Assembly: GCF_927798095.1 (NCBI RefSeq)
Contig: NZ_CAKMMF010000004.1
Location: 186,001-250,000 of the forward strand
DNA: 64,000 bases
Source of the DNA: Paenibacillus plantiphilus
GTDB lineage: Bacteria > Bacillota > Bacilli > Paenibacillales > Paenibacillaceae
Reading direction: 5' to 3'
Shown: in pieces, positions 28,258-37,417 of the stretch
Layout of the letters: every line of letters begins with the position of its first letter
How positions within the stretch are numbered: the first letter of the stretch is position 1
Translations under genes and position numbers: made by a program
Notes under the pieces: generated by a model
What the model saw: only the letters and a program-made list of their open reading frames with translations
Databases searched by the model: none
What the model was told of the DNA's origin: nothing

Positions 28258-29010
28258 TCAGGTGTTGAAGCTAAGCAGCAGCGACTTGACAATTAAGTAC
28301 CATCCGTCTACCAAAACAAACAGTAGAATCTTGAATGGCAGCGATATCATAATAGGCGGGAGCATCATCATCCCCATCGCCATGAGCGTACTGGATACGA
28401 CCATATCGATGATTAGAAACGGAATGAAGATCATAAAGCCCATCTGAAAAGCTGTTCGCAATTCGCTGATTGCATATGCTGGCACCAAGACAGTGATTGG
28501 AATGTCCTCGTATGTTTCCGGTTTCTCCGTTTTGGTATATTCCATGAAGAGAAGCAAGTCTTTCTCACGTGTTTGGTTGAACATAAACTTCTTCATCGGT
28601 ACCGCAGCTTTATTCAATGCTTCTGTCTGCGTAAGCTCACCCTTCAAGAAGGGCTGCAGAGCTACTTCGTTTACTTGTCCGAGCGTAGGCGCCATGATGA
28701 AGAAAGTGAGAAACATGGCTAGTCCAATCAACACTTGGTTCGGCGGCATCTGCTGAGTACCTAGAGAGGTTCGAACGAATCCAAGCACAATTACGATTCT
28801 AGTAAAGCTGGTCATTAGAACGAGTATAGCTGGCGCTACACTAAGCACGGTAATAATCAACAATAGTGATAGTGCGCTAGTACCAGGCTGCTCGTCCTCC
28901 TCACCGAAAGAAAAATTGAAGCTCGGAAGAGGTTCAGCGTATGAATGCGTTTGGAATAATAACCCTATCGCTAGAAGTGCAAGAAGCGAAATTATGATTT
29001 TTTTGTTCAT
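28258..29010 (-). CDS. fliP: Flagellar export gate protein FliP
   Basis: FliP nucleates the export pore. The 250-residue protein begins with a signal peptide (about 1-25), then four membrane helices with the conserved VLMTSFTRIVIVLGFVR near residue 62 and the C-terminal FILIDMVVSSTLMAMGMMMLPP-type segment. Its start overlaps the fliO stop by four bases. Confidence 0.96.
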   Translation of the reverse strand: MNKKIIISLLALLAIGLLFQTHSYAEPLPSFNFSFGEEDEQPGTSALSLLLIITVLSVAPAILVLMTSFTRIVIVLGFVRTSLGTQQMPPNQVLIGLAMFLTFFIMAPTLGQVNEVALQPFLKGELTQTEALNKAAVPMKKFMFNQTREKDLLLFMEYTKTEKPETYEDIPITVLVPAYAISELRTAFQMGFMIFIPFLIIDMVVSSTLMAMGMMMLPPIMISLPFKILLFVLVDGWYLIVKSLLLSFNT

Positions 29011-29639
29011 TCATCCAACAACCGATCATTATGATTTTCCCTTTTGAGCAGTTCCTCTACCTTCTGCTTCTGGTCCGACTGTCGCTTCATCTTGCTTTGG
29101 AGAAGCTCTTGAAAGGAGCTCGCCTCCTGCCAAGGTTCACTAGTTGGCGCAGCCTCAGTGTTGCGTTTGCGGAAACGACCCAAAAAGTCAGTAAATGACG
29201 TGGTGCTCCATGCTCGGGCGCTTTGCTGTTCCATAGAATCCAGAACAGCTTGCGCAGTCAGCGGATCATCGATCTTATCAAGAAGAGTTACCGTCTCACC
29301 GACACCGACGACATAGATGCGGCCGGACAATTCAACCACCTGCAGAGACTTGTTCTGACCGAGCGGAATGCCGCCAAGCGATCGAAGCGTTCGATTGGCG
29401 CCCCAGCCTTGGTTGCGCTTGGCCAGCAACTTAATGACAAGAATAATGAGTCCGATGACGAGCGCCAATGCAACGGTTACCCATACGAGATAGCCCGTCA
29501 TATCAGGTCCATCAATAATACCTGAGGACTTCTCTGAATCAAAAGTGTCATTCGCAGACTCTGCCAGTGCTGCCTTAGCGCTCACCAACCAACCACCAAG
29601 AGCAAGCGCCGCAAGCCGCAATCTGTTACGTTGTATCAT
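29007..29639 (-). CDS. fliO: Flagellar biosynthesis protein FliO (FliZ)
   Basis: FliO assists assembly of the FliP ring. The 210-residue protein has a signal-like N-terminus (LRLAALALGGWLVSAKAALA), a short periplasmic part, one membrane helix (about 50-70) and the cytoplasmic FliO domain (RSLGGIPLGQNKSLQVVELSGRIYVVGVG). The tail is charged. No strong ribosome binding site precedes the ATG, so translation may depend on coupling with cheY seven bases away. Confidence 0.88.
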   Translation of the reverse strand: MIQRNRLRLAALALGGWLVSAKAALAESANDTFDSEKSSGIIDGPDMTGYLVWVTVALALVIGLIILVIKLLAKRNQGWGANRTLRSLGGIPLGQNKSLQVVELSGRIYVVGVGETVTLLDKIDDPLTAQAVLDSMEQQSARAWSTTSFTDFLGRFRKRNTEAAPTSEPWQEASSFQELLQSKMKRQSDQKQKVEELLKRENHNDRLLDE

Positions 29640-29646
29640 GCTTGAA

Positions 29647-30009
29647 TTATCCGAGTGTTTTCTTGATCGCTTCGATTACACGATCAGCTTGGAACGGTTT
29701 GACGATAAAATCTTTAGCACCCGCTTGAATCGCATCAATAACCATTGCTTGCTGCCCCATTGCAGAGCACATAATAACCTTTGCATTGCCGTCAATTTTC
29801 TTGATTTCCTTCAAAGCGACGATTCCGTCCATCTCCGGCATCGTAATATCCATCGTTGTAAGATCTGGTTTGAGTTCCTTGTATTTCTCGATCGCTTGCG
29901 CACCATCCTGAGCTTCACCTACAACCTCATAACCATTCTTGGTTAATATGTCACGGATCATCATTCTCATAAATGCTGCATCATCAACGATCAGAATGCG
30001 GTTTGCCAT
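29647..30009 (-). CDS. cheY: Chemotaxis response regulator CheY
   Basis: This is a single receiver domain of 120 residues, with acidic pair Asp9/Asp10, phosphoacceptor Asp54 (TTMDITMPEMDG) and the conserved lysine in DFIVKPF. CheY-P binds the FliM/FliY switch. It lies between fliY and fliO, as in B. subtilis. Confidence 0.96.
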   Translation of the reverse strand: MANRILIVDDAAFMRMMIRDILTKNGYEVVGEAQDGAQAIEKYKELKPDLTTMDITMPEMDGIVALKEIKKIDGNAKVIMCSAMGQQAMVIDAIQAGAKDFIVKPFQADRVIEAIKKTLG

Positions 30010-30029
30010 TGTTTCTTCCTCCTAAGGTG

Positions 30030-31217
30030 TTATTGTAATTTTTGAATACGGTCCCATTGGCTGACGATGTCCGTTACCCTTACACCGAAATTCTCATCGA
30101 TAACAACGACCTCGCCTTTAGCGATCAGCTTGTTGTTGACTAGAATATCGACCGGCTCTCCAGCAAGCTTATCCAGCTCAATGATAGATCCTTGGGATAA
30201 CTCAAGAATATCCTTTATCTGCTTCTGAGTTCTCCCTAATTCTACTGTGACCTTAAGGGGGATGTCGAGCAATAAATTAAGATTGGATTCTTCTGGTTGA
30301 ATATACGGCGCACCTTGGAAGTTAGCAAACTGTACCGGCTGAACATTCACATTACGATTAGACATTCCACCCAATGTTTGAGGACCTCCATAAGCTGCAG
30401 CAGGCTGCTGCGGCATAGTCGTTGGAACTGGTGCAGCTGGCGGCGCCACCGGTTGAGAAGGAGGCGCCTGTGCAGCTGGCGCACTGACTGGCGCTGAAGC
30501 TACTGGAGCCGGTTCCGGTTCCGGTGCTCCTCCCATTAGCGTGGATACCATATCCTTCGCGAAGGAGATAGGCAGCAGCTGCATGAGAGTCGAATCAATT
30601 AAATCGCCGATCTTCAAACGAAATGCCACTTTGATGAACATGTCATCAGGAGGCAAATTTTCTACCCCATCACCGTTGGAGACATTCAAGATGTCAATGC
30701 CAGGCGGCGAAATATTAACGAACCGATTGAAAATGGTAGACATCGATGTTGCTGATGAGCCCATCATCTGGTTCATCGCTTCCTGTACAGCGCTGATATG
30801 TATCTCGTTCAGCTCTTCATTCGATACCAGTCCCTCACCGCCAAGCATTAAGTCAGCGATCGTCTGAGCGTCCTTGGTTTTAATGACGAGCGAGTTGATC
30901 CCTTCGAAACCGTCTACATAACGGACGGATACTGCAACATGAGGCTTAGGAAATTCTTCATCAAGCTGGCTTCGTTTAATAAGCGATACCTTCGGTGTCG
31001 TAATGTCAACCTTCTTGCCCAGCAGGGTGGACAAGGCAGTTGCAGCGCTGCCGAATGTAATATTGCCAATTTCTCCGAGCGCATCCTGTTCAATAGAGTT
31101 CAGAAATTCATTCAAACCCTCTAACGGTTCAGATGGTTTCGACGTATCCGGCTCATCGGAAGATTGACGCAGCAAGGCATCGATTTCTTCTTGGGACAAA
31201 TAATCTTTACTCGTCAT
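30030..31217 (-). CDS. fliY: Flagellar switch phosphatase FliY
   Basis: FliY is the Gram-positive C-ring protein that combines FliN with a CheY-P phosphatase. An N-terminal CheY-binding motif (SQEEIDALLRQSS) precedes a CheC-like domain with two signatures (EIGNITFGSAATALSTLL and AVQEAMNQMMGSSATSMS). A Pro/Ala-rich linker (about 220-300) follows, then a C-terminal FliN/SpoA domain (LLLDIPLKVTVELGRTQKQIKDILEL). I chose the ATG at 31217; an earlier GTG at 31238 lies further into fliM. It overlaps the fliM 3' end by 11 bases. The length is 395. Confidence 0.95.
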   Translation of the reverse strand: MTSKDYLSQEEIDALLRQSSDEPDTSKPSEPLEGLNEFLNSIEQDALGEIGNITFGSAATALSTLLGKKVDITTPKVSLIKRSQLDEEFPKPHVAVSVRYVDGFEGINSLVIKTKDAQTIADLMLGGEGLVSNEELNEIHISAVQEAMNQMMGSSATSMSTIFNRFVNISPPGIDILNVSNGDGVENLPPDDMFIKVAFRLKIGDLIDSTLMQLLPISFAKDMVSTLMGGAPEPEPAPVASAPVSAPAAQAPPSQPVAPPAAPVPTTMPQQPAAAYGGPQTLGGMSNRNVNVQPVQFANFQGAPYIQPEESNLNLLLDIPLKVTVELGRTQKQIKDILELSQGSIIELDKLAGEPVDILVNNKLIAKGEVVVIDENFGVRVTDIVSQWDRIQKLQ

Positions 31218-32208
31218 AATCTTCTTCCACTCCTTCACTGATTACCTCGTCAATCTGAATGGCCATGCGATCTTTAATCGATCCTGGACTGCCCCTAAAC
31301 TTGAGCTTCTCCCCGACTTTGATATCAAGACCTTCTGTTATCGGCTTATTCAAACCAATTACATCGCCAACGGCAAGCCCGAGAAACTCACGTATCGAAA
31401 TGCTGGATTGTCCAAGCTCTGCAACAATGGCCAGCTTCGCTTTGCTAACCCGCTGCTTCAGTACATCCAATTCTTCCGGCGCGCGTGTCTTCTTCTGCGA
31501 GACGAACCAATGATGAACCGACAATCGAGGCATGATCGGCTCGATAACGACATGCGGGATACATAGATTGATCATTCCTGTTGTATCGCCAATCTTCGTG
31601 CTTAACGATATGAGAGCTATCGTTTCGTTGGGAGAAACGATTTGCATAAACTGCGGATTCGTCTCCAACGCTTCCAGCCGTGGTGATATGTCGATTATCG
31701 TCTTCCACGCTTCCTGCAGGCTTTCAAACGCCCGGCTGAAAATACGTTCCATTATAATGGTTTCGATTTCAGTGAGTGCATTGATTTTGGAAGGCGCCAA
31801 TCCTTGCCCGCCCAGCATGCGATCCAACATGGCATAAGCTACGTTAGGATGGACTTCAAGCACCATTCGTCCTTCAAGCGGCTCCGCTTCAAAGATGTTC
31901 AATATCGTCATTTTCGGAATGGAGCGAATAAACTCATCATAAGGCAGCTGTTCAACTTGAACGACATTGATTTGAACAAATGTGCGAAGCTGTGCTGAGA
32001 AATAGGTTGTCAAATATCGCGCGAAGTTTTCGTGTATCCGAGTCAAACTCCGGATATGATCCTTCGAGAATCGGACCGCACGCTTAAATTCATAGGAACG
32101 AATTTTCTTCTGCGTTTCTTCCTTTTTCAGTTCTTCAGCATCCATCTCACCAGATGACAAGGCAGCAAGCAATGCGTCAATCTCGTTCTGCGACAAAACA
32201 TCAACCAA
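31207..32208 (-). CDS. fliM: Flagellar motor switch protein FliM
   Basis: FliM is the C-ring protein that binds CheY-P and FliG. The N-terminal CheY-binding peptide (LSQNEIDALLAALSSGE) is followed by the middle CheC-like domain without phosphatase residues, and a C-terminal SpoA domain (GLAVGDVIGLNKPITEGLDIKVG). The length of 333 is normal. It is between fliL and fliY. Confidence 0.96.
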   Translation of the reverse strand: MVDVLSQNEIDALLAALSSGEMDAEELKKEETQKKIRSYEFKRAVRFSKDHIRSLTRIHENFARYLTTYFSAQLRTFVQINVVQVEQLPYDEFIRSIPKMTILNIFEAEPLEGRMVLEVHPNVAYAMLDRMLGGQGLAPSKINALTEIETIIMERIFSRAFESLQEAWKTIIDISPRLEALETNPQFMQIVSPNETIALISLSTKIGDTTGMINLCIPHVVIEPIMPRLSVHHWFVSQKKTRAPEELDVLKQRVSKAKLAIVAELGQSSISIREFLGLAVGDVIGLNKPITEGLDIKVGEKLKFRGSPGSIKDRMAIQIDEVISEGVEEDYDE

Positions 32209-32249
32209 TTATCTCACCCCCTTCGAAGGAATGCGTCATGACTAGGCAA

Positions 32250-32738
32250 TTACAGTTTCGTGACGATGTAGTTTGTAATTTCAACATTGACCAGTTTTCC
32301 TTCAGAAAATTCTTCGAGCTTTTTATTGATCAGATTCAACAGCTTGGCATTTAATTCATCCTTGCCTTTTGAGCCTTTAAGCTCATCTGGCATCATATCC
32401 GAAAGTGTACGAATAATGATCGGCTTGATTTGAATGTCTTTAATTTTGTCGAAATCCTCTTTCGTCGATTTGTCATCCAAAGTGAACGCAAATCCCATGA
32501 CACCGATATATTCAAGATCAGCTAAATTTGTTTTAATATCGGTAATCTCGCTCGTTACCTCTACTCGCTCATCTGCGTCCAGAACCTTCATTTCTACATT
32601 GTTGGCACTGTTGGCAGCATTTGTTGCCGGATCATTCGACTTGTCGCCCCAAATGGTATTAAACAAGATAACCGCCACAATTGCGATTAGGGTAATGGCG
32701 AGCAATATCGTGATCAACCAAGGCAGCATTTTTTTCAT
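32250..32738 (-). CDS. fliL: Flagellar basal body-associated protein FliL
   Basis: The 162-residue protein has a single N-terminal membrane helix (LPWLITILLAITLIAIVAVI) and an extracytoplasmic domain with the C-terminal FliL pattern (LNAKLLNLINKKLEEFSEGKLVNVEITNYIVTK). FliL surrounds the stator and supports torque. It starts one base after the flbD stop. Confidence 0.92.
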   Translation of the reverse strand: MKKMLPWLITILLAITLIAIVAVILFNTIWGDKSNDPATNAANSANNVEMKVLDADERVEVTSEITDIKTNLADLEYIGVMGFAFTLDDKSTKEDFDKIKDIQIKPIIIRTLSDMMPDELKGSKGKDELNAKLLNLINKKLEEFSEGKLVNVEITNYIVTKL

Positions 32739-32739
32739 A

Positions 32740-32961
32740 TTATGGTCCCTCCGATGGCTCGCTCTTCACGGTCGCCGCATAGACACCGATAGAACGTAGG
32801 TATTGTTGAACGGAGGCAATCACATCCGCCGCTTTTTCAAGCACGATTACTTTTTTTCCTGTTGTCAGCGTAATGAGTGTATCCGGCATTTCTTCAATCG
32901 TCTCGATAAGCAGCGCGTTGATATGAAAAGATGTTCCGTTCAAACGCGTTACAGCGATCAT
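32740..32961 (-). CDS. FlbD/SwrD flagellar protein
   Basis: This 73-residue protein matches FlbD/SwrD (YlzI) in size, in sequence pattern (MIAVTRLNGTSFHINALLIETIEEMPDT, then ITLTTGKKVIVLE) and in its position between flgE and fliL. In B. subtilis SwrD increases flagellar torque for swarming. Confidence 0.9.
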   Translation of the reverse strand: MIAVTRLNGTSFHINALLIETIEEMPDTLITLTTGKKVIVLEKAADVIASVQQYLRSIGVYAATVKSEPSEGP

Positions 32962-33014
32962 GAGCTTCCTCCTTAACCTAGCAGGGAGGCGAGGCCTCCC
33001 CTGTGGTTATTGAC

Positions 33015-33833
33015 CTATCGTTTTAAGTTGACTACTTCTTGCAGAATTTCATCTGAAGTCGTGATAATACGAGAGTTCGCCTGGAAACCGCGCTGTGCTA
33101 CGATCATCTCTGTAAATTCAGAGGTCAGATCCACGTTGGACATCTCCAATTGACCGGAAATAATAGCGCCCGTGCCTGCTTCAATGTCGCCTGCGAACGT
33201 AATCGTCATATCTCCCTCAGGATTTGCGTTCTGAGTCATCGCGTACAGATTGCCGCCGAGCTTCTCAAGTCCAGCTGGGTTGACCACTTTCATAACGCCT
33301 AGCTGGGCTGCAACTGCGCTTGTTCCATCTGCATTCACTGCAATGATGGAGCCATCCTGAGCGATAGAGAAGGATTTCACTTCGGCAGGATCAAGAGTAA
33401 TTGTCCCTTCATCTGAGCCGAGTACAAACATTCCGTCACCATTCACCAACTGACCAAGAGCATCAACTTTGAAATCGCCTGCACGAGTCAAAAATCGAGT
33501 TGTGCCGTCATCAGGTGTAACGACGAAGAATCCGTCGCCATCGATACGCACATCAGTCGGAACATTCGTCGTCATCGCGGAGCCTGGCGTATGCAGTGTA
33601 TCGATTGAAGCAAGCGCTACACCAAGACCGACTTGCTTCGCATTGACACCACCTGTCGCACCAGCTTCTGGACGAGTTACACCGGCAACGGATTGACTGA
33701 GGATGTCCTTGAACATAACGCGACCTGCTTTGAAGCCAACCGTGTTGACGTTCGCGATGTTGTTACCAATAACATCCAACTTAGTTTGAAACCCACGCAT
33801 ACCCGAAACACCGGAATACATCGATCTTAACAT
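33015..33833 (-). CDS. flgE: Flagellar hook protein FlgE (annotated flgG in older Bacillus maps)
   Basis: The protein has the N-terminal rod/hook motif (LRSMYSGVSGMRGFQTKLDVIGNNIANVNTVGFKAGRVMF) and the C-terminal partner helix (SNVDLTSEFTEMIVAQRGFQANSRIITTSDEILQEVVNLKR), which form the hook tube wall. At 272 residues and next to flgD it corresponds to the B. subtilis hook protein rather than the distal rod FlgG, though the families are close. The start ATG has AGGAGGTC upstream. A repeat-rich leader separates it from the preceding gene. Confidence 0.9.
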   Translation of the reverse strand: MLRSMYSGVSGMRGFQTKLDVIGNNIANVNTVGFKAGRVMFKDILSQSVAGVTRPEAGATGGVNAKQVGLGVALASIDTLHTPGSAMTTNVPTDVRIDGDGFFVVTPDDGTTRFLTRAGDFKVDALGQLVNGDGMFVLGSDEGTITLDPAEVKSFSIAQDGSIIAVNADGTSAVAAQLGVMKVVNPAGLEKLGGNLYAMTQNANPEGDMTITFAGDIEAGTGAIISGQLEMSNVDLTSEFTEMIVAQRGFQANSRIITTSDEILQEVVNLKR

Positions 33834-33888
33834 GCGTTCTTCGACCTCCTAAAAGTTTTTTGCGAATTCTTCTTGATTCGCATCTTGC

Positions 33889-33995
33889 GAGCAAAAAACT
33901 TGCTTCGTAAGCATAAGCTTAGTTTTTGTGATACTTCCTGATAAACTTCTTCGTGAGCAAAAACTCACTTCGTAAGCATAAGCTAAGTTTTTTGC
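33889..33995. repeat. Two copies of an AT-rich palindromic repeat in the flgE leader
   Basis: Copies at 33889-33930 and 33955-33995 share the core CTTCGTAAGCATAAGCT flanked by A-rich and T-rich arms (CAAAAAACT / AGTTTTTTG), so each can fold into an imperfect hairpin. Outside them AGTTTTTTGCGAATT appears at 33854-33868 and again at 33986-34000. All lie in the gap of about 230 bp between the TIGR02530 gene and flgE. They may be a dispersed genus repeat or an mRNA-processing element inside the operon. Confidence 0.85.
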
Positions 33996-34061
33996 GAATT
34001 TTTCTTCATAAGCCGCTTCCATCGATCCACGGCTTTATCGGCCTCCATGAAGGTCCAGCCG

Positions 34062-34427
34062 TTACGATACTACAACAGCGCTGTCGATTTGGGTGAACAC
34101 ATTGCCTTGCAGCGATTTACCATCCATAGCAGTGACGACTGTACGACTCGGCACATTGACAATCATCGCGATATCACCATAAAGAACGAGTGAATCCTTA
34201 GCTCCTTTGGCAGCGGCCTGATCGAGTGCATGCACGATTTTCGAGAGTGTCTCCGGCTTGAAGGTAATGCCGCGCTGTTCCATTCGAAGCTCTGCGTGAT
34301 GACTAAATTTAAGTACATTCCGATCCAGCACTTCTTTAAATGAAGGAGCGCCGAAATTGCTATCCTGCTGCAGGGGCTTTCTGATCCCCGCATTTGCGCT
34401 AGATAACCGTAAATGCCCGATTTTCAT
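34062..34427 (-). CDS. TIGR02530-type flagellar operon protein
   Basis: This is a small basic protein of about 121 residues with the motif KFSHHAELRMEQRGI near the middle, which I recognise from the uncharacterised flagellar-operon family found next to flgD in many Firmicutes. It then has VHALDQAAAKGAKDSLVLYGDIAMIVNVPSRTVVTAMD. I chose the ATG at 34427, four bases beyond the flgD stop; a GTG at 34451 would overlap flgD by 20 bases. No catalytic motif is seen. A role in hook assembly is inferred from position. Confidence 0.8.
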   Translation of the reverse strand: MKIGHLRLSSANAGIRKPLQQDSNFGAPSFKEVLDRNVLKFSHHAELRMEQRGITFKPETLSKIVHALDQAAAKGAKDSLVLYGDIAMIVNVPSRTVVTAMDGKSLQGNVFTQIDSAVVVS

Positions 34428-34431
34428 TGGT

Positions 34432-34887
34432 TCATTCACTGGCAGGCTCACCGCCTACACTGATGGCTACGATATCTTCAAGCGCCACTTCTGTGTCGCC
34501 AACCTTCGCGTATTGCTTGCCATCGCGAATGACAATTCCATCAACAGTTCCGTATTTAATGATGGTTTCGCCGGTTTCTGTTACGCCGTACCAATCCACA
34601 TCTTTACCGATCATGCTGGAGGCCATTCCGAGATTCTGACGAAGCTTCGTCATATCACCGGCCATGTTCATCAATTGCTCTACAGAAGAGAATTGTGCCA
34701 TTTGAGCGATAAAGTCGCGATCCTGCAGCGGCTGCATCGGATCCTGATTTTTCAGCTGAGTTACCAGAATACGCAGGAAATCATCCTTGTCTAGCGTGTT
34801 CTCTTTTCCTTTAGCCGTCGCCAGCTTAATATTGCTGCTGTCATAATTCGGCCAAACATTCCGTGTTGAAATATTATCTGCTGCCAT
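34432..34887 (-). CDS. flgD: Flagellar hook capping/scaffold protein FlgD
   Basis: FlgD caps the growing hook. The 151-residue protein carries the family segment DKDDFLRILVTQLKNQDPMQPLQDRDFIAQMAQFSSVEQL near the N-terminus and a short second half (VDWYGVTETGETIIKYGTVDGI). It lacks the larger Ig-like domain of enterobacterial FlgD, as usual in Bacillales. It is between fliK and the TIGR02530 gene. Confidence 0.94.
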   Translation of the reverse strand: MAADNISTRNVWPNYDSSNIKLATAKGKENTLDKDDFLRILVTQLKNQDPMQPLQDRDFIAQMAQFSSVEQLMNMAGDMTKLRQNLGMASSMIGKDVDWYGVTETGETIIKYGTVDGIVIRDGKQYAKVGDTEVALEDIVAISVGGEPASE

Positions 34888-34935
34888 TCGTGCTTCACCT
34901 CCGTTCCAGGGCGATCCTGTGACCTGGCTTCTTAT

Positions 34936-36423
34936 TTAAGCCATTGTGTTAATCCCCCTACCGAATCCCATATCGCGATCAACTGCTTGCTCGATTGAGA
35001 CTTCTTCCAAACCGGTATCGAAACCATTGATTTCGCCGACAGAATCATTCTTCGATTTGTTTCGCTTTGCTTCCTGCTGCTCTCTTCCGTTATGACCATT
35101 TCGGTCCTGGAATAAGTTCGGCTGCACAGAGCTGCTATTCGAAACTTCAAGCTTGTCGATTTGCAACCCCTGGGATTGAAGCGCCGAACGGAGCTGCCCT
35201 AATTGATTCTCCAACAAGTCCTTGGCAACTGCTGTTTCCGCGACGAACATGGCGGTCAATTGACCATTCTGAACCGAAATACGGACATCCACTTGTCCAA
35301 GCTGCTCTGGGAACAACGTAATACGAGCCTCGGAAACGCCGTTCACAGTCGTCACATTAAACTGCTTCACAACAAAACCTTCCATCGTTTCAGCAAACTG
35401 CTGAACCGGTACTGGCTGTGCTATAACAGGTGCTTTAGCAGTCTGAATCTGGCGTTGAGCCTCCTGAGTGCCTGCTGCTAGCTGGGTAGCTGCTCCAGTG
35501 CTCGGGTGTTCAACGACTTGTTCAAGAGCCGCGGCCGCTTCTTCCTGAGTTGGAACAACGGACATCAGACCTACATGGAACGCTTGCTGCGCCATACGAT
35601 GCAGATGTGATTGCGAAGCCGGCACTACTGCTTGCATGCTGCGAAGAGCAGCTGCTGTTTCTTCATTCAGAACGATATCCGCACCTGTGGACGTACTGTT
35701 CAGCGCATTGCCATCAAGCACTTGCTTAATTGCCAGCAGCTGTTTACCAATGATTGCTGATTGCTCCCGATTGACAACATCGCTCCTCCCTTGCTGCAGG
35801 AAAGAACGCAGATCTGTTAGCGCATCTTGCAGCGCCGATTTCAGTGTCTCAACCGTTTGTGGATTAGTAACTGCTAATTCGTTCGACTGCGCATTCGCTG
35901 CAATAGAAGTCTGTACCACTACTGCTGATTGAATTGCTGCTTGAACGATCGCCAATCCTTTACCCGCTTGCTCAGCATGGACTGGATCTGCAGTTGGCTC
36001 GCTGGCATCAACCGCATTAGCAGTGGACGGGGAGACAGGCTGCCCGATAACAGGAACTGCGCCTAACAAAGCCAACAAATTATCAAGCTGCTCCAGCGCA
36101 CTCTCCAAGTCAGACTCGGATAGACTCACCTCACCCTCCTGGGTGCCAGCTTCATCCAGCTTGCTCAGAAGCGCTTCAATTGCTGCGATCAAATCAGCGG
36201 CTGTCAGGTTGCCGCCCAGCAATGAAGTCAATGCATTAGCGGTTGTAGTCGGCACTGCACCTTCTGCCGCAGCCTGTGCTTGGCCGCTGTCTACCGATGA
36301 GCCTGCGATCGTTTGAACGAGTGTTTGCCCGAACGAAGCCCCTGCTGCGCTCTTGGCAGCCGGCGTACCGCCTGGTTGAGCCGGTGCAGCGCCTGATGTT
36401 GCTTGAGAAATGGACATTTGCAT
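34936..36423 (-). CDS. fliK: Flagellar hook-length control protein FliK
   Basis: FliK measures hook length and triggers the FlhB switch. The protein is about 495 residues and Ala/Gln/Ser-rich over most of its length. The conserved C-terminal domain contains ARITLFPEQLGQVDVRISVQ and MFVAETAVAKDLLENQLGQLRSALQSQGLQ. The ATG at 36423 has GGAGG eight bases upstream; the frame extends three codons further to a GTG inside the binding site. Compare the second FliK-like gene at 58729-60438. Confidence 0.93.
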   Translation of the reverse strand: MQMSISQATSGAAPAQPGGTPAAKSAAGASFGQTLVQTIAGSSVDSGQAQAAAEGAVPTTTANALTSLLGGNLTAADLIAAIEALLSKLDEAGTQEGEVSLSESDLESALEQLDNLLALLGAVPVIGQPVSPSTANAVDASEPTADPVHAEQAGKGLAIVQAAIQSAVVVQTSIAANAQSNELAVTNPQTVETLKSALQDALTDLRSFLQQGRSDVVNREQSAIIGKQLLAIKQVLDGNALNSTSTGADIVLNEETAAALRSMQAVVPASQSHLHRMAQQAFHVGLMSVVPTQEEAAAALEQVVEHPSTGAATQLAAGTQEAQRQIQTAKAPVIAQPVPVQQFAETMEGFVVKQFNVTTVNGVSEARITLFPEQLGQVDVRISVQNGQLTAMFVAETAVAKDLLENQLGQLRSALQSQGLQIDKLEVSNSSSVQPNLFQDRNGHNGREQQEAKRNKSKNDSVGEINGFDTGLEEVSIEQAVDRDMGFGRGINTMA

Positions 36424-36462
36424 ACATTTCACCTCCTTCCCTAATAGAAGTGAATGGCGGCT

Positions 36463-37368
36463 CTATTTGCCGGTCATAAGCTTGGAGACAAGCTGTGCTG
36501 TAACCGCTTCGTTCTTTTTGGACATGGCTGCCAGGATGCCCGAACGCGTTGTATCATCAACCGCATTCAATATGCGCAGCACTTTACTCGCGCTTACATC
36601 TGACATTTTGAGTAGCAGATCGCCAGCGCTCTTCGGATCCATTTTTGCGAAGGTTTCCTTCAGCTGCGCTTTATCAAGAACCGTTTCCGTTTGCTGTGTA
36701 GCTGCGGTTTGCTGTTTAATACGTGCCTGCAGCGCCGCAATTTGGCGATCCTTTACTTCCTTAATATCCTTCAGCATGACTGTGACGTCGGCTGCTCTCT
36801 TAGGATTCATCTTCTCCAGAATACGCACTCGATCCTCTGGCCGCATGGAATCCAATACGAGAACGGCCTCTTCGAGCTCCATAGCTGCCAGAATCGGTGC
36901 TGCTTTGCCAGGCGAAATCTTGGCATACATGCTGGACAGCTCCGTAATTTTGCTCTGGTATTGCTCCTCGTCCAGCAGTTCCTCGCTATTAACGCGTTTG
37001 AGCTGATCGATTTGCCCTTGCAAATCTTTAATTTCCTGCGCTTGCTTCGTGCGCTCTCCGACTGCTTTGGCAAGCTCTGCTTCCTTGGCCGCAAGCGATG
37101 CTTTCAGCTCATCAATCTTGGCTGACGAATTCTCATTCTTGATCTTCTCTTCATCCACGATAACGCCCTCCTCAACTACCGGGTCCGGCAGCAGCGAGTT
37201 CAATAGCGGAATAGAGTTGCCGAATTCAAGCGCTTTGTTGCGAAGATCAAAATTGAATAAAGTAACCAGAACGCCTAACAGAACGAGCGTAAACAAAATC
37301 GGTGTTACAAAAAACATAAACCGTTCAAACCCGCTATACCCTTGCTTTTCAATATCCAAGTCCGCCAC
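36463..37368 (-). CDS. MotE/YlxF-like flagellar protein with MgtE-N-like domain
   Basis: The protein has one membrane helix near the N-terminus (FVTPILFTLVLLGVLVTLFNF), a long coiled coil (about 85-135) and a C-terminal domain with two repeats of the MgtE N-terminal type (SMYAKISPGKAAPILAAMELEEAVLVLDSM and TFAKMDPKSAGDLLLKMSDVSASKVLRILN). It is the position equivalent of B. subtilis YlxF between fliJ and fliK. I chose the GTG at 37368, with GGAGG seven bases upstream, giving 301 residues. It may act as a FliG/stator-linked chaperone; that is inference. Confidence 0.85.
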   Translation of the reverse strand: MADLDIEKQGYSGFERFMFFVTPILFTLVLLGVLVTLFNFDLRNKALEFGNSIPLLNSLLPDPVVEEGVIVDEEKIKNENSSAKIDELKASLAAKEAELAKAVGERTKQAQEIKDLQGQIDQLKRVNSEELLDEEQYQSKITELSSMYAKISPGKAAPILAAMELEEAVLVLDSMRPEDRVRILEKMNPKRAADVTVMLKDIKEVKDRQIAALQARIKQQTAATQQTETVLDKAQLKETFAKMDPKSAGDLLLKMSDVSASKVLRILNAVDDTTRSGILAAMSKKNEAVTAQLVSKLMTGK

Positions 37369-37417
37369 GATTATCCCTCCCTCGGACGTCTGTCCGATTC
37401 GACAAGCTTGCCTTCTG

